Positions 5,075 to 5,709 of a stretch of 5,709 bases of DNA are shown here, piece after piece. Location of the stretch: NCBI GenBank assembly GCA_031278295.1, contig JAITKQ010000110.1, forward strand, positions 1 through 5,709. Direction: 5' to 3'. Numbering within the stretch: position 1 is the first letter of the stretch; each line of letters opens with the position of its first letter. The translations under genes and the position numbers were made by a program. Source of the DNA: Spirochaetaceae bacterium. Lineage in GTDB: Bacteria; Spirochaetota; Spirochaetia; Treponematales; Breznakiellaceae. The notes under the pieces were generated by a model that was not told the DNA's origin, ran no database searches, and was given only the letters and a program-made list of their open reading frames with translations.

Positions 5075-5709
5075 ATGAAACGCTTTATTTTTTACGGACT
5101 CGTGTCCGTGGTTTTGACTTTTGTTCCGGCGGCCTTGTTTGCGCAAAAAGCCGATACCGAAGGGCTTGCGCCAAGTATAGATTTAAGCGCACTCAAGGTT
5201 GACACGCCTGTCGTCCTTGATTCAAATGTCGCTTTTGCCGACGACAGCAAAAAATGGGTGGCTATGTCTGCCGAGGTACACGCCGTCACCCAAGCGCCCA
5301 TAGAAAAGCTTTACGCTATTCTGCACGACATCGAGAATCAGCCCAAGGTGTTCAACAAGGGATTAAGTGTTACAAAAAGCGCAAAAATTGAAGGCTTCGC
5401 GGAGGACGGCACGATCGCCACCTTTACGACAACGGCAGTCGGGCAGGACACTGTGTACACCGCGCTTGTCTCGGAAAGGACGGACCTACCCAATTCCGTG
5501 TTTATCATGGTAAGACAAACGAAGGATAACGATCAGATACGGAATCTGTACGCTACGTGGTACATTTCTACCGTAACCATAAACGGCGCGAAGTACAGTT
5601 ATATCCGCTTTTACGATTCGAGTGAGGCCGCCGGCGGCAGCATTAAAAAGGGACTCATCAGCGCCGGTATAAATTCCGCCCACACCTCGTCAATAAACCA
5701 GCTTATAGC
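5075..5709 (+). CDS. Secreted START/SRPBCC-like protein, 3' end cut off by window
   Basis: The frame stays open from the ATG at 5075 to the window edge (211 complete codons). The N-terminus MKRFIFYGLVSVVLTFVPAALFAQ is a clear Sec signal peptide, with likely cleavage after A23 (A-L-F-A before QK). After a linker, residues about 60-211 show a pattern typical of START-like (SRPBCC, helix-grip) domains: a strand with VHAVTQAPIEKLYAILHDIENQPKVF (68-93), where a short helix follows a strand and leads to the D/E-x-x-x-x-P turn, then repeated amphipathic strands (112-131, 142-148, 158-169, 173-180) and the start of a C-terminal helix (187 onward). Such domains bind lipids or other hydrophobic ligands, and the signal peptide places this one in the periplasm or outside. 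The fold call rests on pattern only. It has its own promoter, separated by 85 bases from the upstream cluster. Confidence 0.75.
   Translation, partial: MKRFIFYGLVSVVLTFVPAALFAQKADTEGLAPSIDLSALKVDTPVVLDSNVAFADDSKKWVAMSAEVHAVTQAPIEKLYAILHDIENQPKVFNKGLSVTKSAKIEGFAEDGTIATFTTTAVGQDTVYTALVSERTDLPNSVFIMVRQTKDNDQIRNLYATWYISTVTINGAKYSYIRFYDSSEAAGGSIKKGLISAGINSAHTSSINQLI

Noticed and set aside
4679..5146. Minus-strand open frame of 155 codons
   Set aside because: It is antisense to the double zinc ribbon gene and to the signal peptide of the START-like gene; Arg-rich composition without domains indicates a shadow.

Overview
The window looks like chromosomal DNA of a host-associated spirochaete, most likely Treponema-like. 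The evidence is moderate GC content with AT-rich promoters, a lipoprotein with a loose lipobox, a run of lineage-type hypothetical envelope proteins, and a hexuronate-degradation gene. I cannot name a species from the sequence alone, and the genus is an inference.

Layout. Bases 1-63 hold no supportable gene. A complete glucuronate isomerase gene (uxaC, minus strand, 64-1488) is transcribed leftwards. It has a strong ribosome binding site, an exact TATAAT box and two near-identical short palindromes that look like paired operators. Bases 1489-1892 are a divergent intergenic region. Going left to right it holds the uxaC control region, an AT-rich patch, a block of compact hairpins and GCGAACGCTTCGC tandem repeats (1655-1769), a duplicated 14-base module, and an extended -10 promoter pressed against the next start codon. 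Rightwards, four genes form a compact plus-strand cluster (1893-4989): a four-helix membrane protein carrying three cytoplasmic winged-helix-like repeats, a lipoprotein, an FmdB-family zinc ribbon protein, and a double zinc ribbon protein with a C-terminal membrane anchor. The last gene (from 5075, cut by the window end) encodes a secreted START/SRPBCC-like protein with its own promoter.

How the genes relate. UxaC is a catabolic enzyme (D-glucuronate/D-galacturonate entry to the Ashwell pathway) and has no evident link to the rightward genes. The rightward cluster combines membrane, lipoprotein and zinc ribbon proteins of unknown function. A shared envelope role is inferred from tight spacing only.

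The most interesting observations are structural. Two genes (1893 and 5075) have a -10 box 7-8 bases before the ATG and no Shine-Dalgarno, so they may make leaderless mRNAs. A perfect 12-bp hairpin lies inside the double zinc ribbon gene just before its membrane helix. The twin palindromes before uxaC look like a regulator's binding pair.
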